A stretch of DNA of 64,000 nucleotides from Streptomyces xanthophaeus (GCF_030440515.1 NZ_CP076543.1:2294001-2358000), one strand, 5' to 3'; shown: positions 25,058 to 34,511, counted from the first letter of the stretch. Notes: generated from the sequence alone by a model not told the origin. A program made the numbers and translations.

Positions 25058-25933
25058 TCAGCCGAAAGCCGTTTCGGTGAGCCAGGTCCCGTCGAACTCC
25101 CCCGCAGCCACGATCACGGCCGGTCCGGTCATGTCGATCTGCCCGTCGGGGTGTTCGGTGATGATCAGGGTTCCGCCGGGAAGGTCGACGGTGTACGCGA
25201 CCGGTTCGCCGGTGGCGGCCGGGTCGGCGCCGTCGCGGCGGATGGCGGCCACGGCGACGGCGCAGGCACCGGTGCCGCAGGAGCGGGTCTCGCCGGAGCC
25301 GCGCTCGTGGACGCGCATGGCGACGTGCCGGGGGCCACGGTCGACGACGAACTCGACGTTGACCCCGGCGGGGTAGGCGGAAGCCGGGGTGAACGCAGGG
25401 GCGGTGTAGAGGTTCCCGGCGTGATCGAGGCTCTCGACGAAGGCCACCGCGTGGGGGTTCCCCATGTTCACGTTCCGCGCGGTCCAGCTCCGGGCGTCGA
25501 CGCTGACCGTGACCTCACCCTCGGGCAGCTCGGCGCGGCCCATGGAGACGGTGACGTCGCCCCCCTTGTCGAGGTGCACGCGCTTGACGCCGCCGCGCGT
25601 GGCGACGGCGAGGTCGCCGGGCTCGACGTGTCCGGCGTACTGGAGGTAGCGGGCGAAGACGCGCACGCCGTTGCCGCACATCTCGGCGATGGAGCCGTCG
25701 CTGTTGCGGTAGTCCATGAACCACTCCGCCTCCTCCGCCAGGTGCGCGGCCTCGGGGTGCGCGGCGGACCGGACGACGTGCAGGACGCCGTCCGCGCCGA
25801 TCCCGGCGCGCCGGTCGCACAGCTTCGCGACGGCGGACGCGGGCAGCTCGATGGCGTTGTCCGGGTCCGGGACGATCACGAAGTCGTTCTCGGTGCCGTG
25901 GCCCTTGAGGAAGGAGAGGGTGGTGTGCGTCAC
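25058..25933 (-). CDS. dapF: Diaminopimelate epimerase
   Basis: DapF converts LL- to meso-diaminopimelate for lysine and peptidoglycan synthesis in the cytoplasm. It is a PLP-independent two-base racemase. The two catalytic cysteines are Cys86 (EMCGNGVR) and Cys219 (SCGTGACA), and the N-terminal KGHGTENDFV and central GNPHAV motifs are present. The 291-residue length is normal for Streptomyces. The GTG at 25933 gives the family N-terminus. The gene stands alone between rshA and miaA-side genes on the same strand. Confidence 0.97.
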   Translation of the reverse strand: MTHTTLSFLKGHGTENDFVIVPDPDNAIELPASAVAKLCDRRAGIGADGVLHVVRSAAHPEAAHLAEEAEWFMDYRNSDGSIAEMCGNGVRVFARYLQYAGHVEPGDLAVATRGGVKRVHLDKGGDVTVSMGRAELPEGEVTVSVDARSWTARNVNMGNPHAVAFVESLDHAGNLYTAPAFTPASAYPAGVNVEFVVDRGPRHVAMRVHERGSGETRSCGTGACAVAVAAIRRDGADPAATGEPVAYTVDLPGGTLIITEHPDGQIDMTGPAVIVAAGEFDGTWLTETAFG

Positions 25934-26021
25934 CGGCCCATGGTACCGAGCCCCAGCTCAGGGGTGCCGGACCGTCCGAGGGGCGGAACCGGCCGGGAAG
26001 GCGGAACCGGCCGGGAGGCGG

Positions 26022-26543
26022 TCAGCGGAGCCGGGCGACCCGGTACACGGCGAGACCTACGACGGCCAGCGCGACGACGGCGTACAGCGCGGCCATGCGC
26101 CAGTCCGGGCGGCGGCCGCTCCCCCGGGCCGGGAGACCGGGCCACGTGTAGCCGACCCGTCGGGCGGCCATCATTCCCCAGCCTCCGGCGCAGCAGCTGA
26201 TCAGGAAGCCGAGCATGGCGACCACCGCGCCGCCGTCGCCGAACTCGAAGGCGAGCGGGAAGGCGAACATCAGCGAGCCGGTGGCGGCGAGCATCGCGAT
26301 CGGGGCGATCTGCCACAGGCGCAGGCGGCGCTGCGGGCGCAGTTCGACCTCGAACTCGGGTCCGGCCGCGGCCTCCGCCTCGGCGGAGTCCGGGGTGTCC
26401 GGGCCGTCCGGGGTCAGTCGCGCCGGATCGGCGGGCAGTCCGAGCCCTGTGGGCCCGTCCGTCCCGTCCGTCCCGTCCAGAAGCATCGGATCCGCTTCCC
26501 TCCGGGTGTCGTCCTGCCCGGTGTCACGAGGGCCGGCCTCCAT
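26022..26543 (-). CDS. Small membrane protein, function unknown
   Basis: This 173-residue protein has an acidic, low-complexity N-terminal half (about 1-80, TDGTDGPTG and DSAEAEAAAGPEFEVEL) followed by three hydrophobic segments: about 86-108 (IAPIAMLAATGSLMFAFPLAF), 112-133 (VVAMLGFLISCCAGGWGMM) and 154-170 (LYAVVALAVVGLAVYRV). It is an inner-membrane protein without recognisable motifs. The ATG at 26543 has GGGGAGGG about 10 bases ahead. Its position between dapF and miaA is kept in other Streptomyces as far as I recall. I cannot assign a function. Confidence 0.75.
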   Translation of the reverse strand: MEAGPRDTGQDDTRREADPMLLDGTDGTDGPTGLGLPADPARLTPDGPDTPDSAEAEAAAGPEFEVELRPQRRLRLWQIAPIAMLAATGSLMFAFPLAFEFGDGGAVVAMLGFLISCCAGGWGMMAARRVGYTWPGLPARGSGRRPDWRMAALYAVVALAVVGLAVYRVARLR

Positions 26544-26675
26544 CGCCACGCGCCCTCCCCACTCGGACTCAGTACGCCGCCGTTCATCGCAGGTGATCGC
26601 ACCCGCTGAAGTTTGATGATGGCACGCCCCCGGCCCCACTACTGGCGCGTGAGGCGTCCCGATGCCATCACGTGA

Positions 26676-27614
26676 TCAGGCTGTGACCGCTCGTTCGACC
26701 AACGACTGCGCGAGTCCGGGGAGTTCCCCCCGGTCGGCGGCGGCCCCGCTGAGCCAGTGCACGCGCGGGTCGCGGCGGAACCAGGAGTCCTGCCGGCGGG
26801 CGAAGCGCTTGGTCGCCCGGACGGTCTCCGCCCGGGCCTCGTCCTCGGTGCATTCACCGGCGAGCGCGGCCAGTACCTGCTGGTAGCCGAGCGCCCTGGA
26901 GGCGGTGATTCCGTCGCGCAGCCCGCGGGCCTCCAGCGCGCGGACCTCGTCCACCAGCCCGGCCTCCCACATCCGGTCGACCCGCAGGGCGATCCGCTCG
27001 TCGAGCTCCGGGCGGGCCACGTCGACGCCGATCTGCACCGTGTCGTAGACGGAATCGTGGCCGGGCAGGTTGGCGGTGAAGGGGCGGCCGGTGATCTCGA
27101 TCACTTCGAGCGCGCGGACGATGCGGCGGCCGTTGCTGGGCAGGATGGCCTGCGCGGCGGCCGGGTCGGCGGCGGCGAGGCGGGCGTGCAGGGCCCCGGG
27201 GCCACGGAGCGTGACCTCTTCCTCCAGGCGGGCCCGCACCTCGGGGTCGGTGCCGGGGAACTCCATGACGTCCAGGGCGCCGCGGACGTACAGGCCGGAT
27301 CCGCCGACGAGGACGGGGGTGCGTCCCTCGGCGAGAAGTTTGTCGATCTCCAGGCGGGCCAGCCGCTGGTAGTCGGCGACGTTGGCGGTGTCGGTGACGT
27401 CCCAGATGTCGAGGAGGTGGTGCGGGACACCGCCGCGTTCCTCGGTCGTCAGTTTGGCGGTGCCGATGTCCATCCCCCGGTACAGCTGCATGGAGTCGGC
27501 GTTGACGACTTCGCCGTCGAAATGGCGGGCCAGGGCTACGCCCAGGTCGGACTTTCCTGCCGCGGTGGGACCTACGACGGCGATGACCCGCGGGGCGGGG
27601 GCTGCTTTCCTCAC
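26676..27614 (-). CDS. miaA: tRNA dimethylallyltransferase
   Basis: MiaA adds a dimethylallyl group from DMAPP to N6 of A37 in tRNAs reading UNN codons, the first step completed by MiaB. The 312-residue protein has the P-loop GPTAAGKSDLG, the motifs NADSMQLYRGMDIGTAK and VGGSGLYVRG, and the ITASRALGYQQ segment of the DMAPP site. The GTG at 27614 is chosen because the P-loop then lies about 10 residues in, as in other MiaA proteins; upstream codons are not family-like. miaB, its partner in the pathway, lies 1.5 kb further upstream on the same strand. Confidence 0.96.
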   Translation of the reverse strand: MRKAAPAPRVIAVVGPTAAGKSDLGVALARHFDGEVVNADSMQLYRGMDIGTAKLTTEERGGVPHHLLDIWDVTDTANVADYQRLARLEIDKLLAEGRTPVLVGGSGLYVRGALDVMEFPGTDPEVRARLEEEVTLRGPGALHARLAAADPAAAQAILPSNGRRIVRALEVIEITGRPFTANLPGHDSVYDTVQIGVDVARPELDERIALRVDRMWEAGLVDEVRALEARGLRDGITASRALGYQQVLAALAGECTEDEARAETVRATKRFARRQDSWFRRDPRVHWLSGAAADRGELPGLAQSLVERAVTA

Positions 27615-27789
27615 CGCACCAGTCTCGCAAACCCCACAGCATGTACCCGATCGAGTTACGTGACGGGGTGAGGCCGGGGTCGTTGCCCTGGCGAGGTTCC
27701 GGCCGGACATGCGCCCTGCGTACGCCCGGCGCAGGCCGGTCCGGTCGACGCGGAACTTCACTCACACGAGTAACGTTACGGGAGTAGAC

Positions 27790-27999
27790 ATGGGCGTTTT
27801 TGATCGGTTTTTTCGCCGTAAGGACGAGGTTGTGACCGCGGAGGTCACGGCGGAGGACCTGACGGCGGAGTCCGGTGCGGCCGAGGAGGCCGAGCCTGTT
27901 GCCGAGAAGTCTCCGGAGGCGGGAGTCGTGGAGATTCCGAAGCAGCTGGCGGCCCCGGTGGCCGCGGACAGCGAGACCGGCGAGGGCGCCCGCACCTAG
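27790..27999 (+). CDS. Small acidic protein, function unknown
   Basis: This 69-residue protein begins with a short basic amphipathic segment (MGVFDRFFRRKDE) and continues as an Ala/Glu/Val-rich acidic, probably disordered tail ending in VEIPKQLAAPVA and GEGART. Similar small proteins with the same two ends occur in other Streptomyces as far as I recall. The start at 27790 has GGGAG seven bases ahead. It precedes an MT0933-type antitoxin gene by 23 bp on the same strand and shares its downstream terminator, so the two form an operon. It is not recognisable as a toxin. Confidence 0.7.
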   Translation: MGVFDRFFRRKDEVVTAEVTAEDLTAESGAAEEAEPVAEKSPEAGVVEIPKQLAAPVAADSETGEGART

Positions 28000-28022
28000 C
28001 GACCGCCGACGGAAGGTGACCC

Positions 28023-28268
28023 ATGGGCCTGCTGGACAATCTGAAGGCCAAGCTCGGTCCGGCGAAGGACAAGGTCGGCGATCTCGCCCTGCAGCACGAG
28101 GGCAGGATCGGCGAGAGTCTGGAGAAGGTGGCCAAGGCCGTGGACTCCAAGACCAAGGGCAAGTACAGCGGCCAGATCACGAGCGGGACGGGCAAGGCGA
28201 AGGACGCCCTGGGGAAGATCGCGCACAAGGACGCTCCCGGCGGGCCGACACCGCCGACCGCCTCCTGA
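28023..28268 (+). CDS. MT0933/Rv0909-like antitoxin family protein
   Basis: This 81-residue protein matches the MT0933-type antitoxin family: a short helical LLDNLKAKLGPAKDKV followed by the family core EGRIGESLEKVAKAVDSKTKGKYSGQI. In Mycobacterium tuberculosis the homolog (Rv0909) is paired with the toxin Rv0910. No toxin of that family is adjacent here; the only operon partner is the acidic 69-residue protein upstream. It probably acts outside a classical toxin-antitoxin pair, or its partner is elsewhere. A strong hairpin follows 12 bp after the stop. Confidence 0.75.
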   Translation: MGLLDNLKAKLGPAKDKVGDLALQHEGRIGESLEKVAKAVDSKTKGKYSGQITSGTGKAKDALGKIAHKDAPGGPTPPTAS

Positions 28269-28280
28269 CGCGGTCCGGGA

Positions 28281-28320
28281 AAGGGGCGCGGGACCGGCAG
28301 CAGCCGGTCCCGCGCCCCTT
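28281..28320 (+). terminator. Strong terminator after the antitoxin-like gene
   Basis: AAGGGGCGCGGGACCGG and its exact complement form a 17-bp stem with a 6-nt loop (CAGCAG), ending in CCCCTT. It lies between converging genes and could act in both directions. Confidence 0.9.
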
Positions 28321-28355
28321 CGCCGTTCCAGGAACCCTGCGGCCGCCGTGCGCGG

Positions 28356-29078
28356 CTAGGACCAGGCGGCGACGAAGTACCCCACGCCGTACGGTGCGTC
28401 CTCGTACAGCAGGCGCCCTTCCAGCTCCGCGCCCTCGGCGGCGCCGGCCAGCACCTGCCAGGGGGCCCGTCCGGCGGCCTGGAGCTCGGCCGCGAGAGCG
28501 GCGTCGATCCCGGCCAGCGCGGCCACGTCGGCGGCGCCCAGCGCGCGGGCGGCGGCGGCGTCGAAGGCGGCGGCCCGCTCGTCGAGGTAGCCGGGGGCCT
28601 TGAGGGTGCGGCAGGCACTGCCGTCCCCCAGGACCAGCATGGCCACGCGTTCGGCGGAACCGCCCAGGTCCGCTCCGAGCAGGCCGCAGCCGCTCGGAGC
28701 GAGGTCCGCGGCGACGGCCACTCCGGCGACCGGGGCGGCCGCCCAGCGGGCCTGGCCGAGCAGCCAGCCGGCCACGGCGAGGGAAGCCGGGAGGGTGGTC
28801 CCGGTGGCGTGGCCGCTCGGCGGTTCGCCCAGGTCGGGGCCCAGGGTGACGGTGAGGTCCACCCCGAAGCCGGCGAAGCCGCCGGGCGTGCCCTGGTCGT
28901 ACGCGCCGCCCTCGGCGGCGGCCCCGACCACGACCAGCAGGTCGGGCCGGGACGCGGCGAGCACCGCCAGCGCGTCGGAGCAGGCGGTGCGGGCGTCGCC
29001 GAGTTCGGCGGCGGCCCCCGCGGCGACCTCCGGCACGAGCAGCGGCGGGGCGGGACAGACGGCAGCGGCTACGAGCAT
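28356..29078 (-). CDS. Class III extradiol dioxygenase subunit B-like protein
   Basis: This 240-residue protein belongs to the LigB/MEMO-like superfamily found beside miaB in Streptomyces. The start MLVAAAVCPAPPLLVPEV is typical of the group, and later segments LLVVVGAA and VAMLVLGDGSA mark the core strands. The histidines expected for a catalytic Fe(II) site in true extradiol dioxygenases are not evident, so it may not be a dioxygenase. It lies 38 bp after miaB on the same strand and is probably co-transcribed with it. Role unknown. Confidence 0.75.
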   Translation of the reverse strand: MLVAAAVCPAPPLLVPEVAAGAAAELGDARTACSDALAVLAASRPDLLVVVGAAAEGGAYDQGTPGGFAGFGVDLTVTLGPDLGEPPSGHATGTTLPASLAVAGWLLGQARWAAAPVAGVAVAADLAPSGCGLLGADLGGSAERVAMLVLGDGSACRTLKAPGYLDERAAAFDAAAARALGAADVAALAGIDAALAAELQAAGRAPWQVLAGAAEGAELEGRLLYEDAPYGVGYFVAAWS

Positions 29079-29116
29079 GATCCGCAGCCTAGCCGCAGGC
29101 GCGGGACCCGTGTCGC

Positions 29117-30640
29117 TCAGGAGGAGGCGGGCACCGAACAGCCGGAGGCGACGGTCGGCAGGGGCGCCGGGACGCCCAGCGTCGGGATGCCGAGCATGAC
29201 GCCCGCCGGCTGGGCGGGGGCGGCGTTGCGCTTCTCCCAGGCGTCGCCGGCGCGCGTCCGGCGCACCTTCAGCGTCGGGCCCTCGGCCAGCAGGTGGTGC
29301 GGGGCCGCGTAGGTGATGTCCACGGTGACCACGTCACCCGGGCGGACCTCCGCCTCCGGCTTCGTGAAGTGGACGAGGCGGTTGTCGGGCGCGCGGCCGG
29401 AGAGGCGGTGCGTGGCGCCGTCCTTGCGGCCCTCGCCCTCCGCGACCATGACCTCCAGCGTGCGGCCGACCTGCTTCTTGTTCTCGTCCCAGGAGATCTC
29501 CTCCTGGAGGGCGACCAGGCGCATGTACCGCTCCTGGACCACCTCCTTGGGGATCTGCCCGTCCATGTCGGCGGCCGGGGTGCCGGGCCGCTTGGAGTAC
29601 TGGAAGGTGAAGGCGTTCGCGAAACGGGCCTCGCGCACCGCGTGCATCGTCTGCTGGAAGTCCTCCTCCGTCTCACCGGGGAAGCCCACGATGATGTCGG
29701 TGGAGATCGCGGCGTGCGGGATCGCGGCGCGGACCTTCTCGATGATGCCGAGGAATCGCTCCTGCCGGTACGAGCGGCGCATCGCCTTCAGGATCGTGTC
29801 CGATCCTGACTGCATCGGCATGTGCAGCTGCGGCATCACGTTCGGGGTCTCGGCCATCGCCGCGATCACGTCGTCCGTGAAGTCGCGCGGGTGCGGGGAG
29901 GTGAAACGGACCCGCTCCAGGCCCTCGATCTGGCCGCAGGCGCGCAGCAGCTTGGAGAAGGCCTCGCGGTCACCCAGGTCCGAACCGTAGGCGTTCACGT
30001 TCTGGCCGAGCAGGGTGATCTCCGAGACGCCCTCGGCGACCAGGGCCTCCACCTCGGCGAGGATGTCGCCGGGCCGGCGGTCCTCCTCCTTGCCGCGCAG
30101 GGCCGGGACGATGCAGAAGGTGCAGGTGTTGTTGCAGCCGACGGAGATCGAGACCCAGGCGGCGTACGCGGACTCGCGGCGGGTCGGGAGCGTGGAGGGG
30201 AAGGCCTCCAGCGACTCGGCGATCTCGACCTGCGCCTCTTCCTGGATGCGGGCGCGCTCCAGCAGCACGGGCAGCTTGCCGATGTTGTGCGTACCGAAGA
30301 CGACATCGACCCAGGGGGCCCGCTTGACGATGGTGTCGCGGTCCTTCTGCGCGAGGCAGCCGCCGACGGCGATCTGCATGCCGGGGCGCTTCGTCTTCAT
30401 CGGGGCCAGCCGGCCGAGGTTGCCGTACAGCTTGTTGTCGGCGTTCTCGCGGACCGCGCAGGTGTTGAAGACCACGACGTCGGCGTCGCCGTCGGAGCCC
30501 TCGGGCGCCCGGACGTATCCGGCGTCCTCCAGCAGACCGGAGAGCCGCTCCGAGTCGTGGACGTTCATCTGGCACCCGTAGGTGCGCACCTCGTAGCTTC
30601 GCTTCACGTCCACTGCCTGGCTCCGGTCGCTGCTGGTCAT
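29117..30640 (-). CDS. miaB: tRNA-2-methylthio-N6-dimethylallyladenosine synthase
   Basis: MiaB is a radical-SAM methylthiotransferase that converts i6A37 in tRNA to ms2i6A37. The 507-residue protein has the N-terminal UPF0004 domain with its cluster cysteines ([25 protein letters not shown]), the radical-SAM motif CNNTCTFC, and a C-terminal TRAM domain ending near residue 455. A Pro/Ala-rich tail of about 45 residues ([16 protein letters not shown]) extends beyond TRAM. The start codon at 30640 gives the usual Streptomyces N-terminus. It acts after miaA, encoded on the same strand in this window. Confidence 0.96.
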   Translation of the reverse strand: MTSSDRSQAVDVKRSYEVRTYGCQMNVHDSERLSGLLEDAGYVRAPEGSDGDADVVVFNTCAVRENADNKLYGNLGRLAPMKTKRPGMQIAVGGCLAQKDRDTIVKRAPWVDVVFGTHNIGKLPVLLERARIQEEAQVEIAESLEAFPSTLPTRRESAYAAWVSISVGCNNTCTFCIVPALRGKEEDRRPGDILAEVEALVAEGVSEITLLGQNVNAYGSDLGDREAFSKLLRACGQIEGLERVRFTSPHPRDFTDDVIAAMAETPNVMPQLHMPMQSGSDTILKAMRRSYRQERFLGIIEKVRAAIPHAAISTDIIVGFPGETEEDFQQTMHAVREARFANAFTFQYSKRPGTPAADMDGQIPKEVVQERYMRLVALQEEISWDENKKQVGRTLEVMVAEGEGRKDGATHRLSGRAPDNRLVHFTKPEAEVRPGDVVTVDITYAAPHHLLAEGPTLKVRRTRAGDAWEKRNAAPAQPAGVMLGIPTLGVPAPLPTVASGCSVPASS

Positions 30641-30834
30641 GCAACAAGGGTAGGCGGTACCCGGTGGCCCTCCGGTCCCCCGTTCGGCCGGCCCGGGGGG
30701 AGGCGGCGGCCGAAGAGGACGAGCAGCAGGTCCTGGGCTTCTCCGGACACCGGAGTTCCCTCGCCGTGGGACCGGTCCAGGTCCTGTGCGCGCAGCCGGA
30801 CAGCGGTCAGGTCCGCGCCGAAGAAGCGCAGGGA
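30637..30834 (-). pseudogene. Remnant of a mycothiol-dependent maleylpyruvate isomerase-type gene (C-terminal part)
   Basis: The minus strand encodes about 47 residues ([20 protein letters not shown], then a WSHG-like [18 protein letters not shown], then LVLFGRR) that look like the C-terminal domain of the DinB/MDMPI family, where the pattern is LRLVATDxDWSHGxGPEVRGPA-DLLLALTGR. No start codon or N-terminal DinB domain precedes it; the DNA beyond is taken up by the oppositely oriented TAXI gene. It looks like the 3' stub of a deleted gene. This reading rests on pattern memory only. Confidence 0.45.
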
Positions 30835-30942
30835 CCGGGCGCCCGCTCCGGCCGCGCGCGAACTGCTGGGAAGGCTCCGCCCGGGAGCTCCCGGACGGCC
30901 CGCGCCGTGACAGGACGGCGGACGGGTGGCAGGATCGCGGCC

Positions 30943-31938
30943 ATGCCTCTCGTACCGCCCCGGATCAGCAGGCGCCACGCCCTGCGGGTCCTGGTGGCCG
31001 TACTCGCCGTGCTCGGCGTCCTGACGTGGTGGCTGAAGCCCTTCGGGCAGCCGGAACTGCAGGGCGAGCTGACCTTCAGCACGGGCGCGCGGACCGGGGT
31101 CTACCACCGGTACGGGCAGCTCCTGGAGCAGGCGCTCGCCCGGGACATGCCCGGGATGGACGTACACCTGGAGACCAGCGAGGGCTCGCAGGAGAACCTG
31201 AAGCGGCTGGCCACCGGCGAGGCGGACTTCACGGTGGCGACGGCGGACGCGGTCGCCAAGTACCAGCTCGACAAGAAGCCCGGCGCGGACCTGCTGCGCG
31301 GGGTGGCGCGGCTCTACGACGACTACGTGCAGCTGGTGGTCCCGGCCGACTCCCCGGTGCAGTCGGCCCGTGACCTGCGCGGCAAGCGGGTCGCGATCGG
31401 CCAGCCGGGGTCCGGCGTGCGGCTGGTCTCGGAGCGGCTGCTGAGGGCGGCCAAGATCGACCCGGTGCTGGACCTCACGTCGGTGTCCATCGGCATCGAC
31501 ACCATGCCGGGTGAGCTGGAGGCCGGCCGGATCGACGCCTTCTTCTGGTCCGGCGGCCTGCCGACGAACGCCGTGCGCGAGCTGTCGGAGCGCTTCGACA
31601 TCCGGCTCGTGCAACTCGGCGACCTGGTGGAACAGCTGCAGGAGAGCGGCAGCCCGGCGCGCTACTACCGGACGGCCGTGATGCCGCAGGACGCCTACGC
31701 GCGGGCGCGCAACACGAGCTCGGTGTCGACCCTGGCCGTGCCGAACCTGCTGGTGACCACGGCGGGGACCGACCCCCAGCTCACCGAGCAGCTGACGCGG
31801 ACGGTGATCCTCAGCCGCGACCTCGTCGGGCGGCAGGTGCATGCGGCGCAGCTCGTGGACCTGCGGACGGCGATCTACACCGACCCCCTGGACCTGCACG
31901 AGGGCGCGCGCCGGTACTACCGGTCCGTCAAACCCTGA
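30943..31938 (+). CDS. TAXI family TRAP transporter solute-binding subunit
   Basis: This 331-residue protein has an N-terminal hydrophobic segment ([18 protein letters not shown]) acting as membrane anchor or signal, then a TAXI-type periplasmic-binding fold: [43 protein letters not shown] and [25 protein letters not shown] proteins normally deliver substrate to DctM/DctQ-type TRAP permeases; none is encoded nearby, so this is an orphan component. The ATG at 30943 opens the signal segment. It ends 57 bp from the converging ROK gene. Confidence 0.85.
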   Translation: MPLVPPRISRRHALRVLVAVLAVLGVLTWWLKPFGQPELQGELTFSTGARTGVYHRYGQLLEQALARDMPGMDVHLETSEGSQENLKRLATGEADFTVATADAVAKYQLDKKPGADLLRGVARLYDDYVQLVVPADSPVQSARDLRGKRVAIGQPGSGVRLVSERLLRAAKIDPVLDLTSVSIGIDTMPGELEAGRIDAFFWSGGLPTNAVRELSERFDIRLVQLGDLVEQLQESGSPARYYRTAVMPQDAYARARNTSSVSTLAVPNLLVTTAGTDPQLTEQLTRTVILSRDLVGRQVHAAQLVDLRTAIYTDPLDLHEGARRYYRSVKP

Positions 31939-31960
31939 GGCTCCCGAGGGCCACGAGGGC

Positions 31961-31996
31961 CCTGAAGGTCCTGAAGGTGCTGAAGGTCCTGATGTT
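31961..31996. repeat. 9-bp tandem repeat between TAXI and ROK genes
   Basis: About four degenerate copies of CCTGAAGGT lie between the two converging genes and reach the ROK stop codon. No hairpin terminator is evident here. Confidence 0.7.
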
Positions 31997-33027
31997 CACG
32001 AAGGGGACGGCGCCGAAGGCAGCAGCATGGTCGCCGCCGCGGCCGCGCCGATCAGCCCCGCATGGGTGCCCAGCATCGCCGGCACCACTCGGATGTCCTT
32101 GACGAACGACAGCGTGGCGTAGGCCGCGAGGTGGCTGCGGATCGGGGCGAAGAGGGTGTCGCCGGCCGCGGCCACTCCACCGCCGATGACCGCGATGTCC
32201 GTCTCCACGAGGGTCGCGGTGGCCGCGATGGCGGCGGCCAGGGCGCGGCCCGCCCGGTCGAAGGCGGCCAGGGCGATCGGGTCACCTTCGGAGGCGGCGG
32301 CGGCCACACCCGCCGCCGAGGCATCGCCTCCGCCGCCCGCCGTGTCCGACCCGTTGTCCGGCGGGGTCCAGCCCTGGTCCAGGGCCCAGCGGGCGATCGC
32401 CGTACCGGAGGCGATCGACTCGACGCAGCCTCGGCCGCCGCACGCGCACGGTTCGCCGTCGAAGGCCACGCTGATGTGGCCGATGTGTCCCGCGTTGCCC
32501 GTGGGGCCGGGGTGGAGCTGGTTGTTCAGGATCAGGCCGCCGCCCACGCCCGTGGAGACCACCATGCACAGGGCGTTCGCGTGGCCCCGGGCCGCGCCCA
32601 GCCAGTGCTCGGCGGCGGTCATCGCCACCCCGTCACCGGCCAGCACGGTCGGCAGCTCGGCCCCGCGCGCCGAGAGCTCCGCCACGACGCGCTCCTGGAC
32701 CGGGAACTCCCGCCAGGCCCCGATGTTGACCGGGCTGACCGTGCCCCGGGAGGTGTCCACCGGGCCGGCGCTGCCGATCCCGCAGCGGACCGCCGAGGCC
32801 CACAGCGGCGACGCGGAGAGGTCGGCGACGACCTCGGCGACCGCCGCCATGACCGCGTCGGCATCCGCCCCGCGCGGGGTCGGGCGGCGGGTGGTGGCCG
32901 TCATCGTGCCGTCGGGGTGCACCAGCGCACCGGCGATCTTCGTACCCCCGATGTCGATCGCCACCGTCGGTCCGGAGGCCGTTGCGGCGGCCCGCGGTGC
33001 GGGGAACGGGGCGCTGGGAATGATCAC
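31996..33027 (-). CDS. ROK family sugar kinase
   Basis: This 343-residue ROK kinase lacks the N-terminal HTH of ROK repressors, so it should be an enzyme that phosphorylates a hexose or N-acetylhexosamine. It has the ATP motif AIDIGGTKIAGAL, the catalytic region TVLAGDGVAMTAAEH, GNAGHIGHI and the zinc site CACGGRGCVES with three Cys. A Gly/Ala-rich insertion lies near residue 230. The GTG at 33027 has GGAG ahead. It starts 26 bp after the LacI gene, so it is the second gene of a regulator-kinase operon opposite two glycosidase genes. Man or GlcNAc kinase activity is inferred from that context only. Confidence 0.88.
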   Translation of the reverse strand: MIIPSAPFPAPRAAATASGPTVAIDIGGTKIAGALVHPDGTMTATTRRPTPRGADADAVMAAVAEVVADLSASPLWASAVRCGIGSAGPVDTSRGTVSPVNIGAWREFPVQERVVAELSARGAELPTVLAGDGVAMTAAEHWLGAARGHANALCMVVSTGVGGGLILNNQLHPGPTGNAGHIGHISVAFDGEPCACGGRGCVESIASGTAIARWALDQGWTPPDNGSDTAGGGGDASAAGVAAAASEGDPIALAAFDRAGRALAAAIAATATLVETDIAVIGGGVAAAGDTLFAPIRSHLAAYATLSFVKDIRVVPAMLGTHAGLIGAAAAATMLLPSAPSPS

Positions 33028-33053
33028 GGTGGCAGCTCCAGGAGGTTTCAGGA

Positions 33054-34160
33054 TTAAGTATGCGCCGGGGGCGGCGCCGTGCTCTCGCGAGGCTCCAGCC
33101 TCGGCCGCTCACTGATCCGCACGCCGGGCGGGCTGCCCGCGAGGACGGCCAGGAGTTCCTCGGCCGCAAGTCGGCCGAAGCCGGCGGTGTCCCGTACGAG
33201 CGCGGTGAGCCGGGGATGGGTGACCCGGCAGAGCGCGGAGTCGTCCCAGGCCACGATCGACAGCCGGCCCGGGACGGGGATGCCCAGCTCGGCGGCGACC
33301 GCGCTCCCGGCGACAGCCATCACGTCGTTGTCGTAGACGAGCGCCGTGGGCGGATCGGACTCGCCGAGGACCCGTCGGGTGGCCGCCGCGCCCTCGGCGT
33401 CGGAGTAGTCGGTGACCACCGAGCGCACCTGGTCGGGGCCGAGGCCGCGACGTGCTGCCTCGGCCCGCAGGGACTCCATCCGGCGGACGGTGTGGGCGAG
33501 ACCGGGGAGGCCGGCGACGTGCACGATCCGGCGGTGGCCCAGCCCGTACAGGTGCTCCAGGACCTGGGCCATGGCGCCGGCGTCGTCGGCCCGGACCGAG
33601 GACAGGGTCGTGGAGGGAGCCGGGGAGGGACCTCTCCCGCCCCCGTCGACGCCCCCGTCGATCTCCCCGTCGCCAAAGCCGCCGGCCGGGGACAGGGCCT
33701 CGCCGATGGTGACCGCGGGCAGTGCCAGTCCTTCCAGGAGCGCCGGTCGCGGGTCGCTCGTACGCGGGTCGACGACGAGGACGCCGTCGACCCGTCGCTC
33801 GGCCCACCAGCGGCGGTAGAGGGCGCATTCGGCGTCGATGTCCTCGACGACCTGGAACAGCAGGGCCGTCCGGGCGGCGGAGAGGACCTCCTGGATGCCG
33901 GAGACGAGCTGGAGGAAGAAGGACTCGACGCCGAGCGTGTGCGCGGGCCGGGCGAGGACCAGGCCGACGGCTCCGGAGCGTTCGCCGGACAGCGCCCGGG
34001 CCGCGCTGTTGGGCTGCCAGCCGAGCTCCTCGGCGACGCGCCGGATCCGGGACCGGGTGTCCTGTGAGACGCCCGGCCGGTCGTTGAGCGCGAAGGAGAC
34101 GGCGCTCTCCGACACACCGGCCTGCCGGGCGATGTCCTTGATCGTGGGTCTGCGGGCCAT
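33054..34160 (-). CDS. LacI family transcriptional regulator
   Basis: This 368-residue LacI-type repressor has an N-terminal HTH (TIKDIARQAGVSESAVSFAL, then a hinge helix NSAARALSG near residue 50) and a periplasmic-binding-protein-like effector domain. A Gly-rich insertion of about 30 residues (GGFGDGEIDGGVDGGGRG) lies in the first subdomain and is unusual. The ATG at 34160 is chosen because the HTH then begins at residue 5; an in-frame ATG at 34172 also exists. It is divergent from a GH5-like gene, and two operator-like palindromes lie ahead of that gene. It is likely the sugar-responsive repressor of the locus. Confidence 0.9.
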   Translation of the reverse strand: MARRPTIKDIARQAGVSESAVSFALNDRPGVSQDTRSRIRRVAEELGWQPNSAARALSGERSGAVGLVLARPAHTLGVESFFLQLVSGIQEVLSAARTALLFQVVEDIDAECALYRRWWAERRVDGVLVVDPRTSDPRPALLEGLALPAVTIGEALSPAGGFGDGEIDGGVDGGGRGPSPAPSTTLSSVRADDAGAMAQVLEHLYGLGHRRIVHVAGLPGLAHTVRRMESLRAEAARRGLGPDQVRSVVTDYSDAEGAAATRRVLGESDPPTALVYDNDVMAVAGSAVAAELGIPVPGRLSIVAWDDSALCRVTHPRLTALVRDTAGFGRLAAEELLAVLAGSPPGVRISERPRLEPRESTAPPPAHT

Positions 34161-34511
34161 GGCCTGCCTCATTCGTCCTTCGGGTGCGTCACACGTGGCG
34201 GAATACGGACGGCAATGGCCGGACCGTACGCGATCCTGCCCTGACAGGCCGCTTTTATGACGATCCGTTGGTTTCCGGGAGGGGTGCCGAGCGGCGGACG
34301 GGACTCCGTGCCACGTCACCGCCCACGGCACGTCCCCCAGCGGGGCCGTCCCCGTGCCGTCCAGCGAGGACTGCCGAACACGGGCTGCTGCGGCTCCCGT
34401 TCCGGTCCGCAGCGCGCACAGCGGGTGCCCGGGCCGCGGGGGCGGCCACCGTGACCGAAATACCGCTGATACCACTGTCCATTTCCACACACTTCCTTGC
34501 GGCCGGCCATG

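Noticed and set aside
27752..27777. ECF-type promoter GGAAC-N18-GTT ahead of the 69-residue protein gene
   Set aside because: The match to a SigR/SigE-like promoter is plausible, but the predicted start would remove the good ribosome site, so I did not list it as a feature.
31841..32122. Plus-strand frame with PEG-type repeats after the TAXI gene
   Set aside because: It overlaps the end of the TAXI gene in another frame and the ROK gene in antisense; the repeat is a 9-bp DNA repeat, not a protein.
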